The translations under genes and the position numbers were made by a program. Shown piece by piece: positions 45,967 to 54,665 of a stretch of DNA of 64,000 bases (position 1 is its first letter; every line of letters starts with the position of its first letter). The stretch is from Tribonema minus (Eukaryota > Sar > Xanthophyceae > Tribonematales > Tribonemataceae), in contig JAFCMP010000179.1 of the NCBI GenBank assembly GCA_017506865.1, positions 248,001 through 312,000 on the forward strand, in the 5' to 3' direction. The notes under the pieces were generated by a model, which had not been told where the DNA came from, ran no database searches, and worked only from the letters and a program-made list of their open reading frames with translations.

Positions 45967-46935
45967 ATGAAAGACAGAGCGGTGGCCTTACAACATGAGT
46001 GTCCTGACTGCCCGAGGAGCTTTCCATACCGAGCTAGTCTTAGGTATCACAGGATTGCTACTCACGCATACGTGTTCGATCCTCGTATACCTCATGTGAC
46101 CATTACACCCACTCCTAGTTATGAAGACTTGGACCACGCTGCTGGGTTCCTTGAAGGGGATGCCTGTATAAGTCTTTCAAAATCCTCGCCTTCAATTGTT
46201 GCTGTTCAGACGGTCAAGAAGAAGGATCTGCTGGATGAAATGGTCACCGTATTTGGGGTAGGAACAATAGAGAAAACCTTCGAGGAAACGCCTACAAGAA
46301 CAGAGCAATGGCAGTGGAGGTGCTCTGCTGCACAAAGCATTGCAATTGCTAAGCTTATTTGGGGACGTCTTATACAGAAGGGACGAGTGGCCAAGGTGTT
46401 GTCTAAGATGGAACCGGTTGTCGGCTTTGGGAGAAACACACAACACAACCTCTACTACATTGCCAAATTCAACACCATCAAGCACGACTTCATATCCCTT
46501 GATGACCTGGACATCATAGCGCACATGGAGGGTACGTCTGTGAAGTATGCAGACCTTGTCAACAGTGGCCATGAGTTCCGTGAGTTGAGCATGCACTACA
46601 TTGCAGGATTCTTTGAAGCCGAGGGCTGCATCACAGTGACATGTGGACAGAACAAAGTTCATCGTGTTACACTGCAGATCGCTCAAAGTCAGACATACAT
46701 TCTGTACCTTATACTGGCCTGTCTGAGGGTAGGGGTAGTCAATGTGAATGGTAGAGGAGGGGCGTCTTACAGAGCTAATACCAGCTATGCCATCCAAGTT
46801 CTTGAACAGATACAGCCGTGTGTGAGGAGTGCAGCAATCAAGGAGCAAATTCGCATTATCCTTGAAGAAGGTGTTAATGAGACTACAAAGCTTAAGCTAG
46901 TTCAATACAAAGCAAAGCGCGCTGCTAGGCAGTAA
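45967..46935 (+). CDS. LAGLIDADG homing endonuclease with N-terminal zinc finger
   Basis: A 322-residue protein. Residues about 12-33 form a C2H2 zinc finger (CPDCPRSFPYRASLRYH...H). Two LAGLIDADG helices follow, AAGFLEGDACISL at about 60 and YIAGFFEAEGCIT near 215, each with an acidic metal-binding residue, so it is a two-domain monomeric meganuclease. It is free-standing between the kinase and the convergent glycosyltransferase; no intron or intein surrounds it. A C2H2 finger fused to a LAGLIDADG enzyme would add DNA-binding specificity. Confidence 0.85.
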   Translation: MKDRAVALQHECPDCPRSFPYRASLRYHRIATHAYVFDPRIPHVTITPTPSYEDLDHAAGFLEGDACISLSKSSPSIVAVQTVKKKDLLDEMVTVFGVGTIEKTFEETPTRTEQWQWRCSAAQSIAIAKLIWGRLIQKGRVAKVLSKMEPVVGFGRNTQHNLYYIAKFNTIKHDFISLDDLDIIAHMEGTSVKYADLVNSGHEFRELSMHYIAGFFEAEGCITVTCGQNKVHRVTLQIAQSQTYILYLILACLRVGVVNVNGRGGASYRANTSYAIQVLEQIQPCVRSAAIKEQIRIILEEGVNETTKLKLVQYKAKRAARQ

Positions 46936-47056
46936 GGGTTCAAGAGACTGCTACACCAGGTTCATGTTGACCAACAATCCTTCAGCCTCATGAACAATTC
47001 AATTGTCTTAAACAAACGATTCAATTGCTCACTCACTGCATTGCTGCTTACATACA

Positions 47057-48646
47057 TCACTTCCAAAACACTTGCAGCGCGACCCAGACGTTGAACGATT
47101 CTACTAGTAGTGAAGGCAGAAAGTTGTAGAGGGGAAAGCCTTGAGCCACCCTCCATGCGCAGCCCACGTACAATGCCAACATCTGCACCAATGTCACATG
47201 CAATAACATTGCCAGAGCAAGATTGTAGCGTTGGTTCTTTGTCTTGCCAGCGGCGCCGCCCGTCGCCTGCCACGCCATTTGCTGTCCAGCAAACCTGTCG
47301 TACAACGCAACAAGGTGCGCACTATACTGGAGCCAGCGAATGCGCACACATTCAAAGCCGTATGGCTCTGTGTTCCATGCTCGCATTGCGCAGAATGGGA
47401 ATAACAGGGACGGTAGGGCGAACAGTGAGTTATACCACAGCACGAGATGAGGGCGTGTGTAGACCAGGACAATCGCCGGCACTGCGTTCGCAAAAATGGA
47501 CAGAGCTGTTGCGCAATAGTACAGCCCACCAGTGGCATAGCACATTTTCTGTGCTGCCGTCAGGTTTGAGTGCCAAAACTCAGCTGACGTGGTCAGCATC
47601 AAGCTTCCTGTACACCAGCGATAGTTCTGTGTGAAAAATGCTTTTTTCTCATCTGGACACGTGCCCATGGAGAGTGGCAGCGGTAGGTACTGCACCCTCC
47701 ATCCGGCGTCTGTCAAGAGGAAGCCGGTGTAACAGTCTTCCGAGAATCCCACATTAGCAGTGCCTCCGAGGGGAGCGAGTGCAGTGCGCCGGTACACTGC
47801 ACAACTTCCCACGCAAATTGTTGCGTTAAACCTCTGCCTGTTCTGCTGTATCAAACAGTAGAACAGAACCTGAATTGACCCAGCACCTCGTTCGACCCAA
47901 GTCTGTGTCGGCTTCACCGTAAAGTACTGAGGCGTCTGTACAATGCACACGTCCGGAAAAGTGAAGTACGGGACTGTGTGCTGTAGGAAGTCTTTGCGCG
48001 GACAAAAGTCTGCATCAAAAATGACAATCAGGTCGCCATCTGTGTGGGCAAACGCGTGTCTCAGGTTGCCAGCCTTCTTCATGTGGCCGGGGTTGTGACG
48101 CCTAATATAGTTGAAGTGGTACTGTCTTGCCAGGGCTTCGATCGATTTGGGTCTGTTGCCGTCATCCAACACATGGACCCTGAGTTTCGATGGGTCCCAT
48201 TCCATCCTTGCGACATGATCGAATGTGTTTTGGATCACCTCGATAGGTTCACCACATGAAGGCAAGAATACATCAACTGTAGGCGTATAATCTGAGCACT
48301 CTGCTAATAGCTTCTGATGGTCATCAAAGTTCATGTCCTTGCCCCACACGCCAACAGCAAAGTAGGAGATGAAGAGGTATGCGGTGATGAGCAGTGCAAT
48401 CGGTGCAAAGAATGGCTCCACGTATGTGAACAGCCATAGGCCTACGCAGAGCGGCACACAAGACACAATGCCAAAGCCTACAATGAAAGCTCTCTTTGTG
48501 TCAATATATGACATCATCTGCGCATCAGTAGGAGCTGATGGCAGCACTGTCGTGTCGCCGCTGTTTTCGCGGTGTATGAGGGCGAGACCCTCCTCGAGCG
48601 TTGACGAGGTGCTGACCAAGTGCGCCCAGGACTGCACAAGGCGCAT
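47057..48646 (-). CDS. Cellulose-synthase-like family 2 glycosyltransferase
   Basis: A 529-residue membrane glycosyltransferase starting at the ATG at 48644-48646 (an in-frame GTG lies one codon upstream). Two N-terminal helices precede the GT-A domain: VFLPSCGEP, VLDDG (first Asp), FDADFCPR (DxD), FSEDCYTGF (catalytic base Asp) and QNYRWCTG, the Q(Q/R)xRW motif of processive beta-glycan synthases. Four or so C-terminal helices follow, as in BcsA-type cellulose synthases. No PilZ domain is present. It probably makes a beta-1,4-linked polymer or modifies the wall of infected cells. It is tail-to-tail with the LAGLIDADG gene. Confidence 0.9.
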   Translation of the reverse strand: MRLVQSWAHLVSTSSTLEEGLALIHRENSGDTTVLPSAPTDAQMMSYIDTKRAFIVGFGIVSCVPLCVGLWLFTYVEPFFAPIALLITAYLFISYFAVGVWGKDMNFDDHQKLLAECSDYTPTVDVFLPSCGEPIEVIQNTFDHVARMEWDPSKLRVHVLDDGNRPKSIEALARQYHFNYIRRHNPGHMKKAGNLRHAFAHTDGDLIVIFDADFCPRKDFLQHTVPYFTFPDVCIVQTPQYFTVKPTQTWVERGAGSIQVLFYCLIQQNRQRFNATICVGSCAVYRRTALAPLGGTANVGFSEDCYTGFLLTDAGWRVQYLPLPLSMGTCPDEKKAFFTQNYRWCTGSLMLTTSAEFWHSNLTAAQKMCYATGGLYYCATALSIFANAVPAIVLVYTRPHLVLWYNSLFALPSLLFPFCAMRAWNTEPYGFECVRIRWLQYSAHLVALYDRFAGQQMAWQATGGAAGKTKNQRYNLALAMLLHVTLVQMLALYVGCAWRVAQGFPLYNFLPSLLVESFNVWVALQVFWK

Positions 48647-48746
48647 CACCTGTTTGGGCTTAGCTCTCCCACAACATTTTTAACGAGCAGCAGGCGCACA
48701 CCAGCCTTCTTGCAGCCTGACGCACAGGGTATCAACAATGGTGTTA

Positions 48747-50051
48747 TTAAAAGTCAGAATCAGAGTCGCCATCCTTGCATGTTCTAATGTATCTCTTAAC
48801 TCTACTGCTGTGTGTGCTCTTCAGCACATGAGCTATGTCCCGCTTGCGTGTCGTTCCGCTCTCGATCAGCATCTTCATGACACTTTGACTGTTTGAGCAT
48901 TCGTCAATCACAGACTTGCCATCGCCCGCAGGACAGGCAGCCATGTGGGAAAAGTGACCTCTGCGCAGGATGAGCCTGACAAAACGCGCGCCCCTGAGCT
49001 TGGTGACTATGCGCGGGACATTCAAGTCTACCCCCCCTACATTCAACGTGTTCCATTGGTCTGCACCCGCATCGCACAATTTGCCCACCAATCTGTCAAT
49101 CTCAAAAGATTTGATCCATTTCTGCGAAGTAGCTAGCGCCACCATGATGAGGGGTGAAATGAGACTGTCTCTGCCGCCTCGTGTGTTGACGTCAGCACCC
49201 CAACTGATTAGTGTTGCTGCGCATTCGGTCCTCACTGCTGCGCAGGCTTTATGCAGAGGCGTGTGCCCGTGCTCGTCGCGTGAATCAATCAGGTCCGGCT
49301 GTGCGCACAGAAGCGCATTGATGGCATCGCAGTAGTTCTCCTGCACGGCGAAGTGCAGCAGATTGCCGCGACCATGGATGCCCTCCTTCAGCAACTGCAC
49401 CATCACTGCAATGTCACCTGGGTCACCGTCGTCATCTATATCCATGTCCTCAGGCTCCTCCTCTGCTCTGCTGTGCTCGTCCTCCTCAGGGTATACGGTG
49501 GTCCCCACACGTCCCGCAATCTGCGGTTTCCTCCGCAGTATTCGACACAAGCCCTCCATGTTGCGCGACTGTATGCATTTCACACACAGTGCGCACAGCT
49601 CCTCGTCCGTCGAGGCATCCGGGTCGCCGTCTATTTCTCTCCTCCACTCAAAGCCGCATGGAAGGCCGGTCACGTGTGCGTCACAGACATCATAAAGGTA
49701 AGCGTTCAAGTAGTCTAGCTTGGACGGGCAAGGAGGTTTTCTCACGACTGATACTGACCAGGGCATGATGGATATGAGGTGCGCAGTCACCCGCCCTTCG
49801 TGGTCTTTTTTGCTCTCGTCATAGCATATATGTATCCACCTCTTTGTGCAAGGGGGAGGCATCTTGTCTTGTGCTACCAACACCTTAATTATCCCGCGCA
49901 TTGTAGAGTGAAGGAGCCTGCATATAGCGTGGCCCTGTCGCGCCACATCCCAGTCGTCTTCGCCCGTTTTGCTCCAGCAATGCCATGTGGCGCGCATACC
50001 AAATTTAATGTTCTGCAAGGGCAGTACGTGGGGGCAAGCCATGAGTTGCAT
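48747..50051 (-). CDS. Ankyrin-repeat protein
   Basis: A 434-residue protein with ATG at 50049-50051. The clearest repeats are at about 230-300: NLLHFAVQENYCDAINALL, then the canonical HGHTPLHKACAAVRTECAATLISWGADVN, with weaker units after. The N-terminal ~200 residues are a separate Cys/Trp-containing domain with no F-box visible, followed by an acidic EEEPEDMDIDDDGDPGD linker. Ankyrin proteins of large viruses often bind host proteins or ubiquitin ligases. The 5' end overlaps the divergent OTU gene by about 11 bases. Confidence 0.8.
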   Translation of the reverse strand: MQLMACPHVLPLQNIKFGMRATWHCWSKTGEDDWDVARQGHAICRLLHSTMRGIIKVLVAQDKMPPPCTKRWIHICYDESKKDHEGRVTAHLISIMPWSVSVVRKPPCPSKLDYLNAYLYDVCDAHVTGLPCGFEWRREIDGDPDASTDEELCALCVKCIQSRNMEGLCRILRRKPQIAGRVGTTVYPEEDEHSRAEEEPEDMDIDDDGDPGDIAVMVQLLKEGIHGRGNLLHFAVQENYCDAINALLCAQPDLIDSRDEHGHTPLHKACAAVRTECAATLISWGADVNTRGGRDSLISPLIMVALATSQKWIKSFEIDRLVGKLCDAGADQWNTLNVGGVDLNVPRIVTKLRGARFVRLILRRGHFSHMAACPAGDGKSVIDECSNSQSVMKMLIESGTTRKRDIAHVLKSTHSSRVKRYIRTCKDGDSDSDF

Positions 50052-50427
50052 GTTTGACAGCGTAGGGCACCTCTTGGGGGTGAACCCTCAAGTGCTGCGA
50101 GAAGAGGTTGTAGACTACATGCTACATCATGCCGACATGGTATGGCAAGACATGCCCATCAAAGAGTGGGTGTATCACAGTGCAGAGGCGCAAAACGAAA
50201 CACTCGAAAGCTATGCTGCGGGCATGAAGCGATCATCTGCGTGGGGGGGCTGCATGGAGCTCATATGCATGTCCTTCATGTACAATGTGTGCATCCTAGT
50301 GGTGCTGCAGGGTCGCAACGAATGCATAGCAGTAGGAGATCCTGGCCTGCCAGTCATAGCTATAGGCTACAACGGAAGCCACTACGTACCTCTCAGGAGA
50401 GGTCCACCACTGGCACAGTCCCGATAG
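50041..50427 (+). CDS. OTU-like cysteine protease (deubiquitinase-like)
   Basis: A 128-residue protein from the ATG at 50041; the frame extends upstream to an ATG at 50008. The nucleophile phrase is MSCMFDSVG (Cys3), followed by LREEVVDYM, an AWGGCMELICMS helix and INxxx-type strands, ending GYNGSHYVPL with the catalytic His. These are the OTU landmarks in order. The usual Asp two to three residues before the Cys is replaced (Ala-Met-Ser), so triad completeness is uncertain. OTU proteases remove ubiquitin and in viruses often blunt host defence; that role is inferred. Confidence 0.75.
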   Translation: MSCMFDSVGHLLGVNPQVLREEVVDYMLHHADMVWQDMPIKEWVYHSAEAQNETLESYAAGMKRSSAWGGCMELICMSFMYNVCILVVLQGRNECIAVGDPGLPVIAIGYNGSHYVPLRRGPPLAQSR

Positions 50428-50532
50428 TGTGGTCTGACTGTGAGGAGGATTCGATTGGGGGGGATTTACGTCGCGGATCTTTGCCGTGCTGAATTTAATG
50501 CTATGTGCTTGAATCTCCTTAATGGGTCCTTG

Positions 50533-50586
50533 AATCTGTGTCAGGCCACAAATATGTGTTAGGCCACGAATCTGTGTCAGGCCACG
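50533..50586. repeat. Three tandem 18-bp units upstream of the clamp-loader gene
   Basis: Units 'aatctgtgtcaggccaca', 'aatatgtgttaggccacg' and 'aatctgtgtcaggccacg' lie in the 233-base spacer before the clamp-loader gene. They contain the CGAATC hexamer seen in other spacers, so they may be promoter or binding-site repeats. Confidence 0.8.
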
Positions 50587-50660
50587 AATCTCAAGATTCG
50601 TATTAATATTGAATTTATTTGTAGGGAGCACAAATCGAAACCGAGTCACACACCCACCAC

Positions 50661-51785
50661 ATGTCAGCTTTGCCTCAATTTGTCAACTGGGGCAATGCTC
50701 TTCAGGTGGTCCCCACCATCCAGGAGGATGGGGAGGCACCAACACCTCAGAGCAGCATGTGGACGGACTACACTGCACCAAAGGCTGTTGAAGACATTGT
50801 CGGCAATGCACAGGCAGTGGCACAAGTAGATTCATGGTTTGCAGGACCTAGAACAGCGCCTCTGCTGGTACACGGACCACCGGGGACAGGCAAAACGACC
50901 CTGGTGAAGCTCTGCGCTGCGAAACACCAAGTGTCCCTCTTCTCCAGCAGTGCCGATGAGCCCAGGACACAGACACAGCTCACAGGTATCATCAACAATG
51001 CGACTGCGCTAGGGCAGACAGTTTTTCTGGACGATGCAGATATGTTCTTATTCGAACCGACGGGGCTCACCACTCTAGTCAAGTACCTCAAGAGGTCATG
51101 CGGGTCTGTCGTCCTATGCTTCAATTCGATTGCAGACGCCAAATTGTCCCCGCTTGTCAAGACGTGTGTTGTGATCGAAATGAAGCCCATCGATGCAACA
51201 GCACTGGTCACTCGTGCCCAGAAGTGCGCCAAGATGGCCAACAGGTCATTGAACTACTTCGATGCATTGGTTCTAGCCAGGCGCTGCTGCGGGGATGCGA
51301 GGCGCTTGATCATAGAACTTCAGGTGGAAGCGATAGACAAAGTGATACAGCCCAAGGAGCGCAAACGCTGTCGTCTACCTACACTCCAGCTGCACAATGC
51401 CATCATGGTAAAGCCATCGCTCAAAAATGCGCTCTCTGTGCACAATGCAACAATAACCCCCTTCAAATGCCTCGATATGGTGTGGGCCGGCTGGCTCAAA
51501 TTGGCCAAAACAGATATGTGCGTGCAACAGTTGTCAGCACTGGCAGACTCCATCAGCGATGCTGACCTCGTGGTGGGCACCATCATGCAGACGGTAGACC
51601 TGCACGAGGCGGAGGACAAGGACCTTTCTGGAGTCGAAGCATTGGTTCAATTCTCACACGTTCGTCGCACCTTGATGCACTTTCGAAAGCACAACGACTG
51701 CGACGATTCAGATGAGCAGCTTATCGAGCTCATGAAGGTTGTACCTCCGCCGAGACACAGGAAAAAGTTCGATTACGTGCATTGA
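50661..51785 (+). CDS. Clamp-loader (RFC) subunit, large-subunit-like
   Basis: A 374-residue AAA+ ATPase with ATG at 50661. MWTDYTAPKAVEDIVGN is the RFC N-terminal signature, HGPPGTGKTT (71-80) is Walker A, VFLDDAD (121-127) is Walker B, and a CCGDARRLI sensor-2 arginine occurs near 215. The opening 'WTDYTAPKAVEDIVGNAQAV' followed by W-F matches RFC1-type more than RFC2-5. The loader places PCNA on primed DNA. With the primase and resolvase it indicates a largely self-sufficient replication apparatus. The next gene begins 34 bases downstream. Confidence 0.88.
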   Translation: MSALPQFVNWGNALQVVPTIQEDGEAPTPQSSMWTDYTAPKAVEDIVGNAQAVAQVDSWFAGPRTAPLLVHGPPGTGKTTLVKLCAAKHQVSLFSSSADEPRTQTQLTGIINNATALGQTVFLDDADMFLFEPTGLTTLVKYLKRSCGSVVLCFNSIADAKLSPLVKTCVVIEMKPIDATALVTRAQKCAKMANRSLNYFDALVLARRCCGDARRLIIELQVEAIDKVIQPKERKRCRLPTLQLHNAIMVKPSLKNALSVHNATITPFKCLDMVWAGWLKLAKTDMCVQQLSALADSISDADLVVGTIMQTVDLHEAEDKDLSGVEALVQFSHVRRTLMHFRKHNDCDDSDEQLIELMKVVPPPRHRKKFDYVH

Positions 51786-51819
51786 GACTCGCAACAAATG
51801 TACGCATCTGTACAATACC

Positions 51820-53394
51820 ATGATGCCGCATAAGTCAATTCTCATCGGGCTTACACTGTCCATCCCCTTCTTTGTGTTATATGCAGCCCTGCTGGAACCG
51901 CAATGGCTTTTGATTGTCGCATGCAACATTGCGGCCTGTCCGACCATCAGAATTGCCTGCTTTTGGGTTTTGAAGTACATTCAGCAGTCAAAATGGGGTG
52001 AAAACGACATGGCGTACCTGTGCACGCTCATGTCGTCTCAGCTGTCGCTGCTCATTTGCTCTATTGTCTTTGTGACGTCTTCTCATGCGTACGGTGGCTC
52101 ACTGGCGTTAGAAAAGCTCTCGCTACTGTGTGTAATGTATTCCGCAGTTTTCACTATTCAGAAGGCAGTGCTGCTGTACATTACCGCAAATGTCACCTGG
52201 AAGTCGTACCTATCACGCATTCAGGAGACAGTGATGGCACACCAGATCATACAAGCGTTCAAAAACTTTGTAGCAGAGGACAAAACTGTGATTAATGTTG
52301 ATTATGGCGGGTATGGCGAGTCATTACTGTCGCTCAAGTCTGTGCACCGAGCCAAGGATATTGCAGATCTGGGGTTTACAGAAGACCCTGGCCTGCTGTA
52401 CGACAGTGTCCTAAGCAGTAAGAAACTCGAGTCTACCCCAAGCAAAACAGTGTACAATGCGCTGATGAGAACACTCAAGCTCTCACCGCCACGCCGTGAC
52501 TGCACACCAATGCACATGGTACAGCATTCATCATCGTTGCCAGGACCGCATCTCACACTTGAACACATTCAAACAATTTTTGGCAGCACTGCACTGCGCG
52601 TAATGGAGATATTGGATCGAAACTGTGACGGTTCGATCGACAAACAGGAATTTGTGCAGCTGTTTGATGAAATCAGTAGCAGTGCGGTCAATTTGAAGGA
52701 AACTCTACGGGATTTCGAAAAGATAGGCGCCACATTGAATCGAGCTCTTACTGGCGTATCGCTCATCATCACCTCCTTTGCTGCACTCGCCATACTGGGC
52801 GTCAATCTTCTCCAGAACAGTGTGCTGATTGTCAGTACATTCGTTGCTTCAAGCATAGTGTTTGGCTCCTCGCTGCAGCGCTTCTTTGAGGGAATCATAC
52901 TGGTGTATGCCAGCAAGCCTTTTGAGGTGGGTGACCGCATCCAGATCAATGACATGTGCGTTCTCATTAAGAATATTAGCATCCTCACAACTCATGCAGT
53001 GTGTGCTGACGGACAGTACTGTATTCTTTCCAACGCTCAGCTGAAGGATGCTGTCATCATCAATGCGTACAGATCGAGTGCGTCGGCTCAACGTTGGTCG
53101 CTGTTGGTGCCCTGCACAGTCGAACCTGATTTCTGTGGACAGCTCGAGAAGCATCTCAATGATCTTGATATCGAGGGTGTAGATGGAATCGACTGCTGGT
53201 GCGAAACATGCAGGGCTGACGGTTTGCATGACCTTGTGATAATCTCCGCTCGCCAAAACAGCAACTTTCAAAATGTTGCACTGAAAGCGAAGATAGGGAA
53301 GCAGGTGGCAGCAGGTATAAAGTCATTCACCAGCGACCTGGAGGCTGGGCATGTTATTGTGCGTGTAGGGCATGCATTACGCAATGATGCTTAA
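51820..53394 (+). CDS. MscS-family mechanosensitive channel with EF-hand
   Basis: A 524-residue protein from the ATG at 51820 (the frame extends back to a GTG at 51739 inside the clamp-loader gene). Four or five N-terminal membrane helices precede a soluble stretch, then one EF-hand loop DRNCDGSIDKQE at about 266-277 with all calcium ligands. The pore-lining helix region follows (LIITSFAALAILGVNLL and IVFGSSLQRFFEGIILVYASKPFEVGDRI), the MscS signature. An EF-hand before the pore is the layout of fungal and plant MSL-type channels. It may act in osmotic balance during infection, gated by membrane tension and Ca2+. Confidence 0.85.
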   Translation: MMPHKSILIGLTLSIPFFVLYAALLEPQWLLIVACNIAACPTIRIACFWVLKYIQQSKWGENDMAYLCTLMSSQLSLLICSIVFVTSSHAYGGSLALEKLSLLCVMYSAVFTIQKAVLLYITANVTWKSYLSRIQETVMAHQIIQAFKNFVAEDKTVINVDYGGYGESLLSLKSVHRAKDIADLGFTEDPGLLYDSVLSSKKLESTPSKTVYNALMRTLKLSPPRRDCTPMHMVQHSSSLPGPHLTLEHIQTIFGSTALRVMEILDRNCDGSIDKQEFVQLFDEISSSAVNLKETLRDFEKIGATLNRALTGVSLIITSFAALAILGVNLLQNSVLIVSTFVASSIVFGSSLQRFFEGIILVYASKPFEVGDRIQINDMCVLIKNISILTTHAVCADGQYCILSNAQLKDAVIINAYRSSASAQRWSLLVPCTVEPDFCGQLEKHLNDLDIEGVDGIDCWCETCRADGLHDLVIISARQNSNFQNVALKAKIGKQVAAGIKSFTSDLEAGHVIVRVGHALRNDA

Positions 53395-53469
53395 GCAAAA
53401 GATTACCGCATTTGCAGCAAAAGCACTTGAGACCCGCCAGTGCGGACATTTTTGAAGAGATGGCATTGA

Positions 53470-53745
53470 ACCAGCTATGAGCTTACTGCCATCATTCTTA
53501 CTAAAAAATTTCTTCAGAGCATTGCCATTGCCAAGCTTGATGAGGTGGTCTACCGCCTTCTCCTCGAACTCTGGCTGCTCCACGACACGGCAAACAAATG
53601 AACCACGGCTGAAAATTGCACAAAAAATATCAACCGACCCCAGAAGGCCGGGTCGCTCAGCTTGCCCGCAAAGCCCCCGCTCATGAACGTGGTGAACGGC
53701 TTCGCTCCCTCGAGCTTGGTGAACCAGTACTCGAGAGCAGCAGCA
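53470..53745 (-). pseudogene. 3'-terminal remnant of a 33-residue-repeat gene
   Basis: One minus frame contains a unit LEYWFTKLEGAKPFTTFM...KLSDPAFW, a close match to the repeat of the gene at 28987-31185. After a frame change the other frame continues with SRGSFVCRVVEQPEFEEKAVDHLIKLG...LKKFFSKNDGSKL, which aligns with that gene's degenerate C-terminus (AFTKRIVHASFERRAVKLLHTLGG). The N-terminal domain is absent. This is a broken fragment 80 bases past the MscS stop. Confidence 0.7.
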
Positions 53746-54049
53746 CAGTAGCAGGCCGGCAGCACACAGGCAGGGAGCAGGCAGGCAGCGACCAATAGAT
53801 GAGGCACGAGAAGGCACTTCTCGAGGAGAATTTGGGCAACAGACGCCCGATGACCCGGTGGCAGCAGGGTGGCATGTGCCGTGTCCCGGAATTCGCCTGG
53901 AGCGATTGGTTTTCCACAACGGTAAGCGCCAGTGATGCTGTTCTCGCCGGTAATTGTTTGATGACTTGCACTGATTCGCTCGTTATGTGCAGCACCATGA
54001 ATAGCTCGCTGATCTCTTGCCAACATCATCTTCACGCAGACGGAGCGAG

Positions 54050-54480
54050 TGCTAGACCTGGCGGACATCTCGTATCTGAGGGCAGCCAAGAGCGGTGTTG
54101 ACGTCAACTATAAGGCGATCATCTGGAACCTATCTCAAAACGTGAGACCGCACGTCCGGCAGCATCACCACCAGATGCGGGACGAGCCCTTGTCTTACCC
54201 CGTCGATGGTACCCTACGTCACCTCTAGAGGAGGCTGTGTGACCGGACTCGAGGCTCTGTCGCTGCAAGGTCTGCCGGTGGACGAGCTGATTCTTACCAG
54301 GGAGACGGAAGACCAGCTCGCAGACCTCGCCGGCAATGCGATCACATCCACAGTCGTCAGAGCCACCATCGTTGCCGCCGGTGTCCTCAACGCTGACCTG
54401 CTGGCTGCCGACGATGGCGCCGCGTCTATGGACACCGATGAGCAACAACAAGCAGCGAGAGAAGACACACGAGTCGCAAA
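54050..54480 (+). pseudogene. Fragment resembling the C-terminus of a C5-cytosine methyltransferase
   Basis: A plus frame reads TGLEALSLQGLPVDELILTRE followed by DQLADLAGNA, which fits the late motifs (IX-X region) of DNMT5/SNF2-type cytosine-5 methyltransferases of algae and fungi. An adjacent frame just upstream (TERVLDLADISYLRAAKSG and RPHVRQHHHQMRDEPLSYPVDG) looks like the preceding protein segment, so a frameshift or splice junction lies near 54200. The catalytic Pro-Cys motif is not in the window. The assignment rests on remembered family patterns. Confidence 0.4.
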
Positions 54481-54665
54481 GGTCACTTGCAAATTGCACG
54501 TGATGCTTTGTTGAACAAAACTGTCATTGATGCTGTAGCTGTAAACCCAGCGGTATCGCGATTACGGGCACATTCTGGTTACGGTGGCTCTTCAGCCAAG
54601 CGACGAGTGCTTCATGCGTTGCCATGACTTTGTCAAGACTACACCGTTGTCTGTAAACCTTAATC

